A program made the position numbers and the translations under genes. Under the pieces are notes generated by a model. That model was not told the DNA's origin, did no database searches, and worked only from the letters and a program-made list of their open reading frames with translations. Below, piece by piece: positions 34,217-42,656 of a DNA stretch of 64,000 bases. This DNA comes from Embleya sp040629175 (GTDB lineage: Bacteria > Actinomycetota > Actinomycetes > Streptomycetales > Streptomycetaceae). How positions within the stretch are numbered: position 1 is the stretch's first letter; each line of letters starts with the position of its first letter. The stretch spans positions 81,855-145,854 of the forward strand of contig NZ_JBEXUX010000020.1 of NCBI RefSeq assembly GCF_040629175.1, in the 5' to 3' direction.

Positions 34217-35208
34217 TGACGCGACGATTGCCGGATACACACCGCGAATCCGGGCTGCCGGAGCGGGTGTTCATCCACGAGGTGGGTGCCCGGGACGGAT
34301 TGCAGAACGAATCCGGGGTGGTGCCCACCGAGGCCAAGATCGAGTTCGTCCGCCGGCTGGCCCGCGCGGGTCTGCGCACGATCGAGGTGACCAGCTTCGT
34401 ACCACCTAAGTGGGTGCCCCAACTCGCGGACGCCGCAGAGGTGTTCGCGGCGGTACGGGCGGATGCCGAGATTGCGACGGCGGACCGCCGGTTGCCGGTG
34501 CTGGTGCCCAACGAGCGCGGCTTCGACCGGGCGCTCGAACTGGGCGCCGATCGCATCGCGGTGTTCGGCAGCGCCACCGAGACCTTCGCCCGGCGCAACC
34601 TCAACCGCACGGTGGCCGAATCGCTGGCCATGTTCGCCCCCGTGGTCGAGCGGGCCGGCGCCGCCGGCATCGACACGCGCGGCTACCTGTCCATGTGCTG
34701 GGGCGACCCGTGGGAGGGGCCGGTACCGCTCGACCAGGTGGTCCGGGTCGGCAAGGCCCTGATCGAGATGGGCTGTTCGCAGCTCAGCCTGGGCGACACG
34801 ATCGGCGCCGCCACGCCCGGACACGTCACCGCCCTGCTGACCGCCTTCGCCGAGGCCGGCGTGCCGGCCGAGCGAATCGCGGTGCACTTCCACGACAGCT
34901 ACGGCCAGGCACTGGCCAACACGCTCGCGGCGCTGCGCTTCGGCGTGACCACCGTGGACGCCTCGGCCGGCGGCCTGGGCGGTTGCCCGTACGCGGACAG
35001 CGCGACCGGCAACCTGGCCACCGAGGACCTGGTCTGGATGCTGCACGGCCTGGGCATCGAGACCGGCGTCGACCTGGGCGAACTGGTCGCCACCAGCGTC
35101 TGGATGGCCGAACTGCTCGGCCGCCCCAGCCCCTCGCGCGCGGTCCAGGCGCTGATCGGCAAGCGGGTGGACGCACACGGCCTGGTGCTGCCCGACCCGA
35201 ACTCCTGA
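34216..35208 (+). CDS. hmgL: Hydroxymethylglutaryl-CoA lyase
   Basis: 330 residues, TIM-barrel lyase that splits HMG-CoA to acetoacetate and acetyl-CoA, the final step of leucine degradation. The catalytic signature VGARDGLQNE (about 23-32) contains the essential Arg-Asp pair. FVPPKWVPQLADA, the metal-binding HFHDSYGQALAN and the Cys-containing loop GGLGGCPYADSATGNLATED are all present. The start overlaps the mccA stop. Its order after mccB-mccA matches known leucine catabolic operons. Confidence 0.92.
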   Translation: MTRRLPDTHRESGLPERVFIHEVGARDGLQNESGVVPTEAKIEFVRRLARAGLRTIEVTSFVPPKWVPQLADAAEVFAAVRADAEIATADRRLPVLVPNERGFDRALELGADRIAVFGSATETFARRNLNRTVAESLAMFAPVVERAGAAGIDTRGYLSMCWGDPWEGPVPLDQVVRVGKALIEMGCSQLSLGDTIGAATPGHVTALLTAFAEAGVPAERIAVHFHDSYGQALANTLAALRFGVTTVDASAGGLGGCPYADSATGNLATEDLVWMLHGLGIETGVDLGELVATSVWMAELLGRPSPSRAVQALIGKRVDAHGLVLPDPNS

Positions 35209-35306
35209 CGGCTGCACACCCGCAGCCGACCGACCACCCTCCGAAGGACCGGTGCCGCCACGAGCGCGCCGAGCCGCCCCGCACACCGAATCCGGGAGCC
35301 TGCCCC

Positions 35307-36470
35307 ATGTTGGACCACCGCCTCGACGACGAGTACGAGCAACTGCGGCGCACCGTCGCCGAGTTCTCCAAGGACGTGATCGCGCCCGCGATCGGCGAGC
35401 TGTACGAGAAGCACGAATTCCCGTACGCCATCGTGCGCGAGATGGGACGGATGGGCCTGTTCGGGCTGCCCTTCCCGGAGGAGTACGGCGGCATGGGCGG
35501 CGACTACCTCGCGCTCGGCCTGGTCCTGGAGGAGCTGGCCCGCGTCGACTCCTCGGTCGCGATCACCCTGGAGGCGGCCGTCTCGCTGGGCGCGATGCCG
35601 ATCCACCGCTTCGGCACCAAGGAGCAGAAGCAGACCTGGCTGCCCAAGCTGACCAGCGGGGAAATGCTCGGCGCCTTCGGCCTGACCGAGCCCGGCGGCG
35701 GCTCGGACGCGGGCGCCACGCGCACCACCGCGCGCCTGGACGAGGCGGCGGGGGAGTGGGTGATCAACGGCGGCAAGTGCTTCATCACCAACTCCGGCAC
35801 CGACATCACCGGCTTCGTCACGGTCACCGCGGTCACCGGCACCAAGGGCGACGGCGGCAAGGAGATCAGCACGATCATCGTGCCCTCCGGCACCAAGGGC
35901 TTCACCGTGGCGCCGCCGTACTCCAAGGTCGGCTGGAACTGCTCGGACACCCGCGAACTGTCCTTCACCGACGTGCGCGTGCCCGCCGAGAACCTGCTCG
36001 GCGAACGCGGCCGGGGCTACGCCCAGTTCCTGTCCATCTTGGACGAGGGCCGGGTGGCCATCGCGGCGTTGGCCACCGGGCTGGCCCAGGGCTGCGTGGA
36101 CGAATCGGTGCGCTACGCCGGCGAACGCGAGGCGTTCGGCCGGCCGATCGGCGCCAACCAGGCGATCGCCTTCAAGCTCGCCGACATGGAACTGCGCGCC
36201 CACAACTCCCGGTTGGCCTGGCGGCACGCGGCCTCGCTGCTGGTGCACGGCGAGCGCTTCAAGAAGGAGGCCGCGCTGGCCAAGCTGTACAGCTCGGAAA
36301 GCGCCGTCGACAACGCCCGCGAAGCCACCCAGATCCACGGCGGCTACGGCTTCATGAACGAATACCCGGTGGCCCGCTTCTGGCGCGACGCCAAGATCCT
36401 CGAAATCGGCGAGGGCACCAGCGAGGTCCAGCGCATGCTGATCGCCCGCGAGTTGGGCCTGCCGCGCTGA
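35307..36470 (+). CDS. Acyl-CoA dehydrogenase, probably isovaleryl-CoA type
   Basis: 387-residue FAD enzyme that desaturates acyl-CoA. Domains: helical N-terminus, beta domain with AFGLTEPGGGSDAGATRTTA and CFITNSGTDITGF, and C-terminal helical domain with ATQIHGGYGFMNEYPVARFWRDAKILEIGEGTSEVQ split across the two signature patterns. The catalytic Glu is expected in the ILEIGEGTSE region, as in most short-chain members; isovaleryl-CoA dehydrogenase instead uses a Glu in an earlier helix, so the substrate call rests on context. It follows hmgL by 98 bases with GGGAG eight bases before ATG 35307. Confidence 0.85.
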   Translation: MLDHRLDDEYEQLRRTVAEFSKDVIAPAIGELYEKHEFPYAIVREMGRMGLFGLPFPEEYGGMGGDYLALGLVLEELARVDSSVAITLEAAVSLGAMPIHRFGTKEQKQTWLPKLTSGEMLGAFGLTEPGGGSDAGATRTTARLDEAAGEWVINGGKCFITNSGTDITGFVTVTAVTGTKGDGGKEISTIIVPSGTKGFTVAPPYSKVGWNCSDTRELSFTDVRVPAENLLGERGRGYAQFLSILDEGRVAIAALATGLAQGCVDESVRYAGEREAFGRPIGANQAIAFKLADMELRAHNSRLAWRHAASLLVHGERFKKEAALAKLYSSESAVDNAREATQIHGGYGFMNEYPVARFWRDAKILEIGEGTSEVQRMLIARELGLPR

Positions 36471-36485
36471 TCACGACGGGACATC

Positions 36486-36530
36486 GACGCCGGCCTCCCG
36501 GGACGCTCGCCGTCCCGGGAGGCCGGCGTC
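36486..36530. terminator. Perfect 20-bp stem bidirectional terminator
   Basis: The 20 bases at 36486-36505 are exactly complementary to 36511-36530, with a 5-base loop (CTCGC). It sits between the acyl-CoA dehydrogenase stop (36470) and the convergent toxin stop (36549), so it ends transcripts from both sides. Confidence 0.85.
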
Positions 36531-36548
36531 CTGGGCAGGTGGGCGGCT

Positions 36549-36794
36549 TCACAGCGCAACGGCGCGGGTGACGGTGACAACAAGGATTCCGGCGCTGATC
36601 GTGTAGCGGACGAACACTCCCGTGATCGTCGCTTCCCGGCGATCTCGGTCGCTGCCGACCTGTACGGAGCCGGACCCGTAGGGCGCGTGGCCGATGGACG
36701 AGTCCACGGCGTCCTTGAAGGCCCGAACCTGCCCAAAGGACAGGGGTTTGAGGCCGTCTTCGGCCTCATTCGTGTATTGCACGCGATAGCTCAT
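36549..36794 (-). CDS. RelE/ParE-type toxin
   Basis: 81 residues of the RelE/ParE superfamily. The sequence starts YRVQYTNEAEDGLKPLS and ends with the typical REATITGVFVRYTISAGILVVTVTRAVAL strand pair. It has no strong catalytic triad of RelE mRNA interferases (Lys/Arg/Tyr only partly matched), so it could be either a ribosome-dependent RNase or a gyrase poison. The ATG overlaps the antitoxin stop (ATGA). Ribosome attack is inferred from family only. Confidence 0.8.
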   Translation of the reverse strand: MSYRVQYTNEAEDGLKPLSFGQVRAFKDAVDSSIGHAPYGSGSVQVGSDRDRREATITGVFVRYTISAGILVVTVTRAVAL

Positions 36795-37054
36795 GTGATC
36801 GCGTTCCCGTCTCGGTCCACGCAGTCGCTGAAGTCGCCGGCCTTGAGGCGCTCATGTACAGCCTCGTCGTCCTCCTGGGCCTCCGGGGGAAGCGCCCAGT
36901 GCAGGATGGCGTCTCGTTCGAGTCGATCGAGCGGGGTCTCGTACATGACCTTGTCGAACTCGTCGCGGCGGTCCTCGGGCAGCGCCGCCCGAATCTCGGC
37001 GAGCGTGTTCGGCAACTCGATCCGCTCGCCACGGACGACGGTGGTCCTGGGCAT
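36791..37054 (-). CDS. Antitoxin partner of the RelE-type toxin
   Basis: 87 residues, acidic, starting with a short basic strand (PRTTVVRGERIELPNTLAEI) followed by helices (LPEDRRDEFDKVMYE, LDRLERDAILHWAL) and an acidic tail ending DRDGNAIT. The ATG at 37054 has GGGAGG six bases upstream. Order (antitoxin first) and the 4-base overlap with the toxin are those of type II modules. The DNA-binding family is not recognised. Confidence 0.75.
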   Translation of the reverse strand: MPRTTVVRGERIELPNTLAEIRAALPEDRRDEFDKVMYETPLDRLERDAILHWALPPEAQEDDEAVHERLKAGDFSDCVDRDGNAIT

Positions 37055-37356
37055 GGATGGCCTCCCTTTCGCAGCGGCCATCCAGGATGGCATCGTTCCG
37101 TTCGCCAGGGACAGCCGGCGCACGCGGGCGCAACACGCGTCGGGGAGTGCGCCCCGCGACTCCGAACTCGCCGCAGGTCACAACCCCCGCAGCGAAATGC
37201 TTGAAGAGATGGGCTGGCGTCCCGGTCCGCTACGGAAATGCGCAGTGCGCGCTGCGGCTGCTCGGCGCTCCCCGTCGGCGGCGCATTGCCCGGACGGTTT
37301 CGACCGCGCGACCGCCCCGCCCCCGTGGTCCGAGGGGCGGGGCGGAATGCGGTGCG

Positions 37357-37545
37357 TCAGCGGGTGGCGGCGAGGAATGCGGACCATGCCTCGACGCTGG
37401 TGGTGATGACGGGAGACGGGTTGTGCTTGCTGTCCCGGACGCCGACCGTGCCGGTCAGCGGTGCAACCTCGACACAGTTTCCGCCCTCGCTGCCGCTGTA
37501 GGTCGACTTGCGCCACGCCGGCCTACCAAGACTTTTCACGGTCAT
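37357..37545 (-). CDS. DUF397 small regulatory protein (second copy)
   Basis: 62 residues with WRKSTYSGSEGGNCVEVAPL, VGVRDSKHNPSP and an Trp-containing C-terminus (VEAWSAFLAATR). Its ATG overlaps the stop of the XRE gene (ATGA). It is the second DUF397 in the window; the two share the family core but differ in the N-terminus and elsewhere. Confidence 0.92.
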   Translation of the reverse strand: MTVKSLGRPAWRKSTYSGSEGGNCVEVAPLTGTVGVRDSKHNPSPVITTSVEAWSAFLAATR

Positions 37546-38357
37546 AGCTCCCCTGCGATCTCCGCGATCAACTTGCGTGACTTCTCGATGGACTTGGCCT
37601 GCGCCCGGATAATGGCATACCTGTGACGGAAAATGCGGACCCGCTCCGGGTCGGCGATGACCGCGCCGTCACCCTGGCTTTCGGTGTAGGCACAGTATTG
37701 GCCGTCCGCCATCTCCAGCACCAGGATGGGCCCGTCGAGCCCTGCGTGTTCGACGCATCGCGTGGGCATGACTTGCAAGGTCACAGTGCGCATGTTCGCG
37801 CACTCCAAGAGCCGGTACAACTGGTCCTTGAAGACGGCATCACCTCCGATGGGCCTGCGGAGAACCCACTCGTCGATGATGAAGCTCAGAGCGGCGGCCG
37901 GCTTGCGGGTCAGCAATACCTGCCTGCTCAGTCGTCCCTCGACACGCTGCTCGATCTCGTCCTCGTCCAGTGGCGGACGCCGCGAGCTGATGACGGCCCT
38001 TGCGTACGCTTCGGTCTGTAGCAGACCCGGAATTACTGAGCTCTCGAACGAATCGAGGCCGAGGCACTCTGCCTCCACCGCAGCGGTGTCCGCGAAGAAA
38101 TCGGCCACCTTCTCTCCTGCCAGGTACTCGGCGGACGTGGCGAGAGCACCACCGGTACTCAGCACCTCGTCCAATCTCGCCACCGTGGGCGGTAGTACGG
38201 GTCGATTGCCGGACTCGAAGGCGCGCACTGTCGAGGGTGCCTGGCCGATCAGCTTTCCGAGTTCCTCGACGGTAAGTCTCGCGGCCTTTCTGTGGAACCG
38301 GATCTGACTCCCGAAGATCCTGTACGCGGGTGATACACGCTTGGGTCGTTGTGACAC
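37542..38357 (-). CDS. XRE-family regulator with DUF5753 (second copy)
   Basis: 271 residues. The HTH is at about 15-65 (IRFHRKAARLTVEELGKLIG, APSTVRAFESGNRPVLPPTV) and DUF5753 follows (DSFESSVIPGLLQTEAYARA, RKPAAALSFIIDEWVLRRPI, GLDGPILVLEMADGQYCAYTE). The GTG at 38357 has GGGAGGA seven bases upstream and gives the family-typical N-terminus; an upstream ATG (38453) adds an unrelated stretch. It forms a coupled pair with DUF397 and is divergent from an unknown gene at 38491. Confidence 0.9.
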   Translation of the reverse strand: MSQRPKRVSPAYRIFGSQIRFHRKAARLTVEELGKLIGQAPSTVRAFESGNRPVLPPTVARLDEVLSTGGALATSAEYLAGEKVADFFADTAAVEAECLGLDSFESSVIPGLLQTEAYARAVISSRRPPLDEDEIEQRVEGRLSRQVLLTRKPAAALSFIIDEWVLRRPIGGDAVFKDQLYRLLECANMRTVTLQVMPTRCVEHAGLDGPILVLEMADGQYCAYTESQGDGAVIADPERVRIFRHRYAIIRAQAKSIEKSRKLIAEIAGEL

Positions 38358-38490
38358 CGCGCCGTCCTCCCTGACTGCGCTTGATACGACGGCCAGCCGT
38401 ACGTTACGGGCGGAGTGTTCGACGACACGGTTCTCGGCGTCACTGCCGGCCATCTATCCAAGCTAAGTGGGGAACGGCACTCTCGGAGGC

Positions 38491-38958
38491 ATGACAGCCG
38501 ATCACCACCCGATCGCGACGCCGACTCCGGATTCGCACGAGTGGATTCCGCACGCGTATTCGCAACTTGTGAGTGTCGGTGAACACTTCGACCTCGTGCG
38601 CATTGCGGGGTTTCGTGGCGATGGCATAGCCAGGTTGCTCGTGAAGGCCGCCGCCGGTGCTGCGGGGCCGATCGTGCAGGAGCTGTACGGACGTGAGTGG
38701 GTGCATTTTCTGACGCGGCCCCGCACCGTCCGCGAATTCCACTGGCCCCCTGGCATCCAAGTCTGGGACGGGCGGCGGGACTTCAGTGTCGAGATACCTG
38801 CCTTGAGTGGTGGCTCGTGCCTGCTGCGGTGGCTCTCGAAGCCGACGCCGGATGCGCCGTTGGTCGGTACGGAACTTCTGCACACCGTCCTGATCCGCGA
38901 CCCGGCCGGGATTCTCGACCCGGTCGACCGGACCGGCCGGGCCACGTCCGGTACCTGA
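38491..38958 (+). CDS. Hypothetical protein next to the XRE/DUF397 pair
   Basis: 155 residues. Soluble, with no signal or membrane segment. Features include HAYSQLVSVGEHFDLVRIAG and EWVHFLTRPRTVREFHWPPG. Such proteins are often found beside XRE/DUF397 modules in Streptomyces but have no assigned function that I know. ATG 38491 has GGAGG one base upstream, unusually close; GTG 38467 would add eight residues and is the alternative. It is divergent from the XRE gene, so they may share a control region. Confidence 0.6.
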   Translation: MTADHHPIATPTPDSHEWIPHAYSQLVSVGEHFDLVRIAGFRGDGIARLLVKAAAGAAGPIVQELYGREWVHFLTRPRTVREFHWPPGIQVWDGRRDFSVEIPALSGGSCLLRWLSKPTPDAPLVGTELLHTVLIRDPAGILDPVDRTGRATSGT

Positions 38959-39131
38959 ACCGTCCCCTGCCGCCGCCCGCGCCCGACCACGCCGGCGGGC
39001 GGCGCCCGGTCCCGCAGTCTCCGACACGGCTGCGGGGCCGGGCCCTTCGACCCCTTGCCCGGCCGGGTGCCTGAAGACCCCCGCACGCCCGGCCGGGCAA
39101 GGCCATCGACCCACCGCCCGAAAGGAGGGTC

Positions 39132-39677
39132 GTGACCCCACCACCCCACGGCCGCCAAGCCGCCCTCGCTCGCCTCGCCGCAACCGCCGCCGAACGCACC
39201 CGACTTCAGGGCCGACCACCGAACCCCGCAACAACGCCGCAGCACCGACGGCAAACCCACCACCAACAGTGCCGCACCGCCGGCGCCGCACTCCGTGCCG
39301 CAGTCGCCGACGCCCACCACGCCGGCATACCCGCCGAAATCATCGCCCGCACCGTCGGATTCTCACCCGGCTACGTACGGATGATCCTGCACCGCGAACA
39401 CACCCCCGCGCCCATCCGGCACCGGACGCAGATCGCCCCCGCCGTCCTATTCCGTATCCAAGGAGCGACCGTGCCCACCTCACCCCCGTGGTCGATCGGC
39501 GATCATCTCTGGCGCAAGCTCGGCCCCGGCAACCACCACCTCGGCACCATCACCCGAATCTGGCACGACGGCACCCGATGGATGGTCGAATACGAACACG
39601 GCGTGCGAACGCGGCAGACGGACACCGCGCCCGCCGCCGAGATGTACAAGGCAGGCCCGATCACCCGACCGGTCTGA
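39132..39677 (+). CDS. Helix-turn-helix protein with SH3/Tudor-like C-terminus
   Basis: 181 residues. The N-terminal about 90 residues are basic and rich in Pro, Arg and His, with an HTH (AGIPAEIIARTVGFSPGYVR, about 62-85). The C-terminal about 65 residues resemble a small SH3- or Tudor-like barrel (SIGDHLWRKLGPGNHHLGTI, RIWHDGTRWMVEYEHGVRTR). GTG 39132 has AAAGGAGG three bases upstream. An in-frame GTG at 39471 has AAGGAG five bases upstream and would give a 68-residue barrel-only form. DNA-binding is plausible, function unknown. Confidence 0.6.
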   Translation: MTPPPHGRQAALARLAATAAERTRLQGRPPNPATTPQHRRQTHHQQCRTAGAALRAAVADAHHAGIPAEIIARTVGFSPGYVRMILHREHTPAPIRHRTQIAPAVLFRIQGATVPTSPPWSIGDHLWRKLGPGNHHLGTITRIWHDGTRWMVEYEHGVRTRQTDTAPAAEMYKAGPITRPV

Positions 39678-39774
39678 ACGACGGCGCCCACAAGGCCACT
39701 TCGTCTCACCCGCCGCACCACGCAGCCCGCAGCCGCCGCATCGCGTCCGGCCGGGCGCATCCGGAAACGCGCAC

Positions 39775-39810
39775 GCGCCGGACGGGCCGAGTGTTTGGCT
39801 CGTCCGGCGC
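39775..39810. terminator. Hairpin between the HTH gene and proline dehydrogenase
   Basis: A 14-bp stem (39775-39788 with 39797-39810, one G-T pair) and an 8-base loop GAGTGTTT, between a plus-strand gene end at 39677 and the convergent proline dehydrogenase stop at 39832. Confidence 0.65.
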
Positions 39811-39831
39811 GGGGGAGCGGCCGACCGGGGG

Positions 39832-40761
39832 TTAGCTCTTCGTGGCCATCGCCCTCAGGAAGAAGGTCAGGTTGGCCGGGCGTTCGGCGAGGCGGCGCAT
39901 GAAGTAGCCGTACCACTCGGCGCCGTAGGGGAGGTAGATCCGCATCAGGTCGCCGCGCTCGACGATCCGGGCCTGCTCCTCCGGGCGGATCCCGTACAAC
40001 ATCTGGAACTCGAAGCTGCCCGGCGCCCGCCCGGCCAGGTCCGCCAGGTGACGCGCGATGGCGATCAGGCGCGGGTCGTGCGAGGCCACCATCGGGTAGC
40101 CCGCACCCCCCATCAGGATCCGCAGGCATCGCACGTACGAACGGTCCACGTCGCTCTTGCCCTGGAACGCGACCGACTCCGGCTCCTGGTAGGCGCCCTT
40201 GCACAACCGCACCCGCGAGCCCTCGTAGGCCAGGTCCCGACAGTCCTGCTCGGTGCGGCGCAGGTACGCCTGGAGCACCGCGCCCACCCACGGGAAGTCC
40301 ACCCGCAGCTCGCGCAGGATGCCCAGGGTCGAGTCGGTCGTGGTGTGGTCCTCCATGTCCAGGGTGACCGTGGTGCCCACCTTCGCCGCGGCCGCGCAGA
40401 TCCGCCGGGCGTTCTCCAGGGCTATCCGCTCGCCGTCGCCGGGCAGGAACTGCCCGACGGCGGAGAGCTTGACGGACACCTCGGCGCTGCGCGCGAGCCC
40501 GGTCTGGCCGAGCGTGTCCAGCAGCGCCTCGTAGGCGTCCACCGTCGCGTCCGCCTGGGACCGGTCGGCGGTGTCCTCGCCGAGGTGATCGAGCGTCACC
40601 TTGCGGCCGGAGTCGACCAGTTCGCGGGTCACCCGGACCGCGTCCGCGAGCACGTCGCCCGCGACGAACCGGTCCACGATGGCCCGGGTCGGCGGCAGGT
40701 TCTCGACCAGCGAGCGGGTCCGCGGCGAGCGGGCCGCCGCGAGGATGGGACTGCGAAGCAT
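39832..40761 (-). CDS. Proline dehydrogenase
   Basis: 309-residue monofunctional FAD proline dehydrogenase that oxidises proline to delta-1-pyrroline-5-carboxylate and passes electrons to quinone. Barrel features: SVKLSAVGQFLPGDGERIAL, VTLDMEDHTTTDSTLGILRE, GAVLQAYLRRTEQD, RLCKGAYQEPESVAFQGK, and the FAD/substrate motif YLPYGAEWYGYFMRRLAERP with the paired Arg residues that bind the proline carboxylate. It follows pruA by 32 bases in one operon, with a hairpin at its end. Confidence 0.93.
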   Translation of the reverse strand: MLRSPILAAARSPRTRSLVENLPPTRAIVDRFVAGDVLADAVRVTRELVDSGRKVTLDHLGEDTADRSQADATVDAYEALLDTLGQTGLARSAEVSVKLSAVGQFLPGDGERIALENARRICAAAAKVGTTVTLDMEDHTTTDSTLGILRELRVDFPWVGAVLQAYLRRTEQDCRDLAYEGSRVRLCKGAYQEPESVAFQGKSDVDRSYVRCLRILMGGAGYPMVASHDPRLIAIARHLADLAGRAPGSFEFQMLYGIRPEEQARIVERGDLMRIYLPYGAEWYGYFMRRLAERPANLTFFLRAMATKS

Positions 40762-40793
40762 GTTCTACTCCCGAAATACCGGTGGGGTGAGGG

Positions 40794-42422
40794 TCAGCCC
40801 ATGTGCGGGTAGCGGTGGTCCGTCGCCGGGACGAACGTCTCCTTGATCGAGCGCGAGCTGGTCCAGCGCATCAGGTTCTGCATCGCGCCGGCCTTGTCGT
40901 TGGTGCCGGACGCGCGCCCGCCGCCGAACGGCTGCTGACCCACCACCGCGCCGGTGGGGCGGTCGTTGATGTAGAAGTTGCCCGCCGCGAACCGCAACAC
41001 GTGCGCCGTGTGGGCGATCACCTCGCGGTCCTGGGCGATGATCGCGCCGGTCAGGCCGTACGCGGACACCGACTCCATCTGGGTGAGCATCGCCTCGTAC
41101 GCGTCGTCCTCGTAGACGTGCACGGCCAGGATCGGGCCGAAGTACTCGTCCTTGAAGATCTCGTGGTCGGCGTTCGCCGAGACCAGCACGGTGGGTCGGA
41201 CGAACCAGCCGACGCTGTCGTCGTAGCTGCCGCCCGCGACGACCTCGACCGTGTCGTCGGCGTGCGCACGGTCGATCGCGGCCTTGTTCTTGGCGAACGC
41301 GCGCTCGTCGATGACCGCGCCCAGGAAGTGGCTCAGGTCGGTGGGGTCGCCCATCGACAGGCCGTCGACGGTGGCCAGGAAGTCGTCCTTGAAGCCGCTC
41401 TCCCAGATCGAGCGCGGGATGTAGGCGCGCGAGGCGGCCGAGCACTTCTGCCCCTGGTACTCGAACGCGCCGCGCACCAGCGCGGTCCGCAGCACGTCGT
41501 GGTCGGCGCTGGGGTGCGCGACCACGAAGTCCTTGCCGCCGGTCTCGCCGACGATCCGCGGGTAGGTGCGGTAGCCGGCGATGTTCTCGCCCACCGTGCG
41601 CCACAGGTGCTGGAAGGTGGCGGTGGAGCCGGTGAAGTGGATGCCCGCGAGTGCGGGGTGCTTCAGCGCGACCTCGGAGACCGCGATGCCGTCGCCGGTG
41701 ACCAGGTTGATCACACCGGCCGGCAGTCCGGCCTCTTCCAGCAGGCGCATCAGCAGCACGGCCGAGAAGGTCTGGGTCGGCGACGGCTTCCAGACCACCA
41801 CGTTGCCCATCAGCGCCGGTGCGGTGGGCAGGTTGCCCGCGATGGCGGTGAAGTTGAACGGGGTGATCGCGTAGACGAAGCCCTCCAGCGGCCGGTGGTC
41901 CGTGCGGTTCCACACACCCGGGCTGCTGATCGGCTGCTCGGCCAGCACGCGGCGGGCGAAGTGCACGTTGAAGCGCCAGAAGTCGATCAGCTCGCAGGCC
42001 GAGTCGATCTCGGCCTGCTGCGCGTTCTTGCCCTGGCCCAGCATGGTCGCGGCGGCGATCGTCTCGCGCCACGGGCCGGCGAGCAGGTCGGCGGCCTTGA
42101 GGAAGATCGCCGCACGGTCGTCGAAGGACAGGTCGGCCCAGCCGGGCGCGGCGGCCAGGGCCGCGTCGATCGCGTCCCGGGCGTCCTGGGTGCCGGCGTG
42201 CGCGAAGGTGCCCAGCCGCGCGCCGTGGTTGTGCGGCTGAACCACGTCGCCGTGCTCACCGGAGCCCATTCGGCGCGCGCCACCGATGGTCATCGGGAGC
42301 TCGATCGGGGCCGCGGCCAGTTCCTTGAGCTTCGCTTCGAGGCGGGCCCGCGCGGGCGTGCCGGGGGCGTAGTCGTGTACCGGCTCGTTGACCGGGGCGG
42401 GGACCTGGGTCACAGCGTCCAA
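40794..42422 (-). CDS. pruA: L-glutamate gamma-semialdehyde (P5C) dehydrogenase
   Basis: 542-residue NAD-dependent aldehyde dehydrogenase that oxidises glutamate semialdehyde to glutamate, completing proline catabolism. Signatures: the NAD site GFVYAITPFNFTAIAGNLPT, catalytic Glu region VGETGGKDFVVAHPSA, and catalytic Cys in GQKCSAASRAYIP, with PFGGGRASGTNDKAG near the end. The start is TTG at 42422 with GGAG seven bases upstream; it yields the L/M-DAVTQVPAPVNEP N-terminus known in Streptomyces PruA. Longer starts give a non-conserved leader. Confidence 0.94.
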   Translation of the reverse strand: MDAVTQVPAPVNEPVHDYAPGTPARARLEAKLKELAAAPIELPMTIGGARRMGSGEHGDVVQPHNHGARLGTFAHAGTQDARDAIDAALAAAPGWADLSFDDRAAIFLKAADLLAGPWRETIAAATMLGQGKNAQQAEIDSACELIDFWRFNVHFARRVLAEQPISSPGVWNRTDHRPLEGFVYAITPFNFTAIAGNLPTAPALMGNVVVWKPSPTQTFSAVLLMRLLEEAGLPAGVINLVTGDGIAVSEVALKHPALAGIHFTGSTATFQHLWRTVGENIAGYRTYPRIVGETGGKDFVVAHPSADHDVLRTALVRGAFEYQGQKCSAASRAYIPRSIWESGFKDDFLATVDGLSMGDPTDLSHFLGAVIDERAFAKNKAAIDRAHADDTVEVVAGGSYDDSVGWFVRPTVLVSANADHEIFKDEYFGPILAVHVYEDDAYEAMLTQMESVSAYGLTGAIIAQDREVIAHTAHVLRFAAGNFYINDRPTGAVVGQQPFGGGRASGTNDKAGAMQNLMRWTSSRSIKETFVPATDHRYPHMG

Positions 42423-42587
42423 AACGGCGCTCCTGTTCGGTGCTCTGGTTCTCGGCTGTTCGGGTGGCCGACCGTCGAGGTGTCGGCGGTCCGGCGGTGT
42501 GTGAATGCCACGCGCCGACGGGGCTGAACCACCACGATTTCGGGCATTGATCTCGCGCTCAACGGTAGGCCGGGCGCGACCCACGGT

Positions 42588-42607
42588 GTTTATCCGATCG
42601 GCTAAAC
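42588..42607. promoter_or_regulatory. Candidate PutR operator between the divergent proline genes
   Basis: A 20-bp near-perfect palindrome GTTTA-T-CCGATCGG-C-TAAAC (one mismatched pair) about 50 bases upstream of the regulator start (42657) and 165 bases from pruA. It is the only clear palindrome in the intergenic region. Confidence 0.6.
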
Positions 42608-42656
42608 TCGAAACTCCACGCTTTGCTCATCGGCCAACACCCACGAAGGGGCGGCA

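Noticed and set aside
32027..34240. 737-residue minus-strand frame opposite mccA
   Set aside because: Shadow of mccA; biotin carboxylase and BCCP motifs are all on the plus strand.
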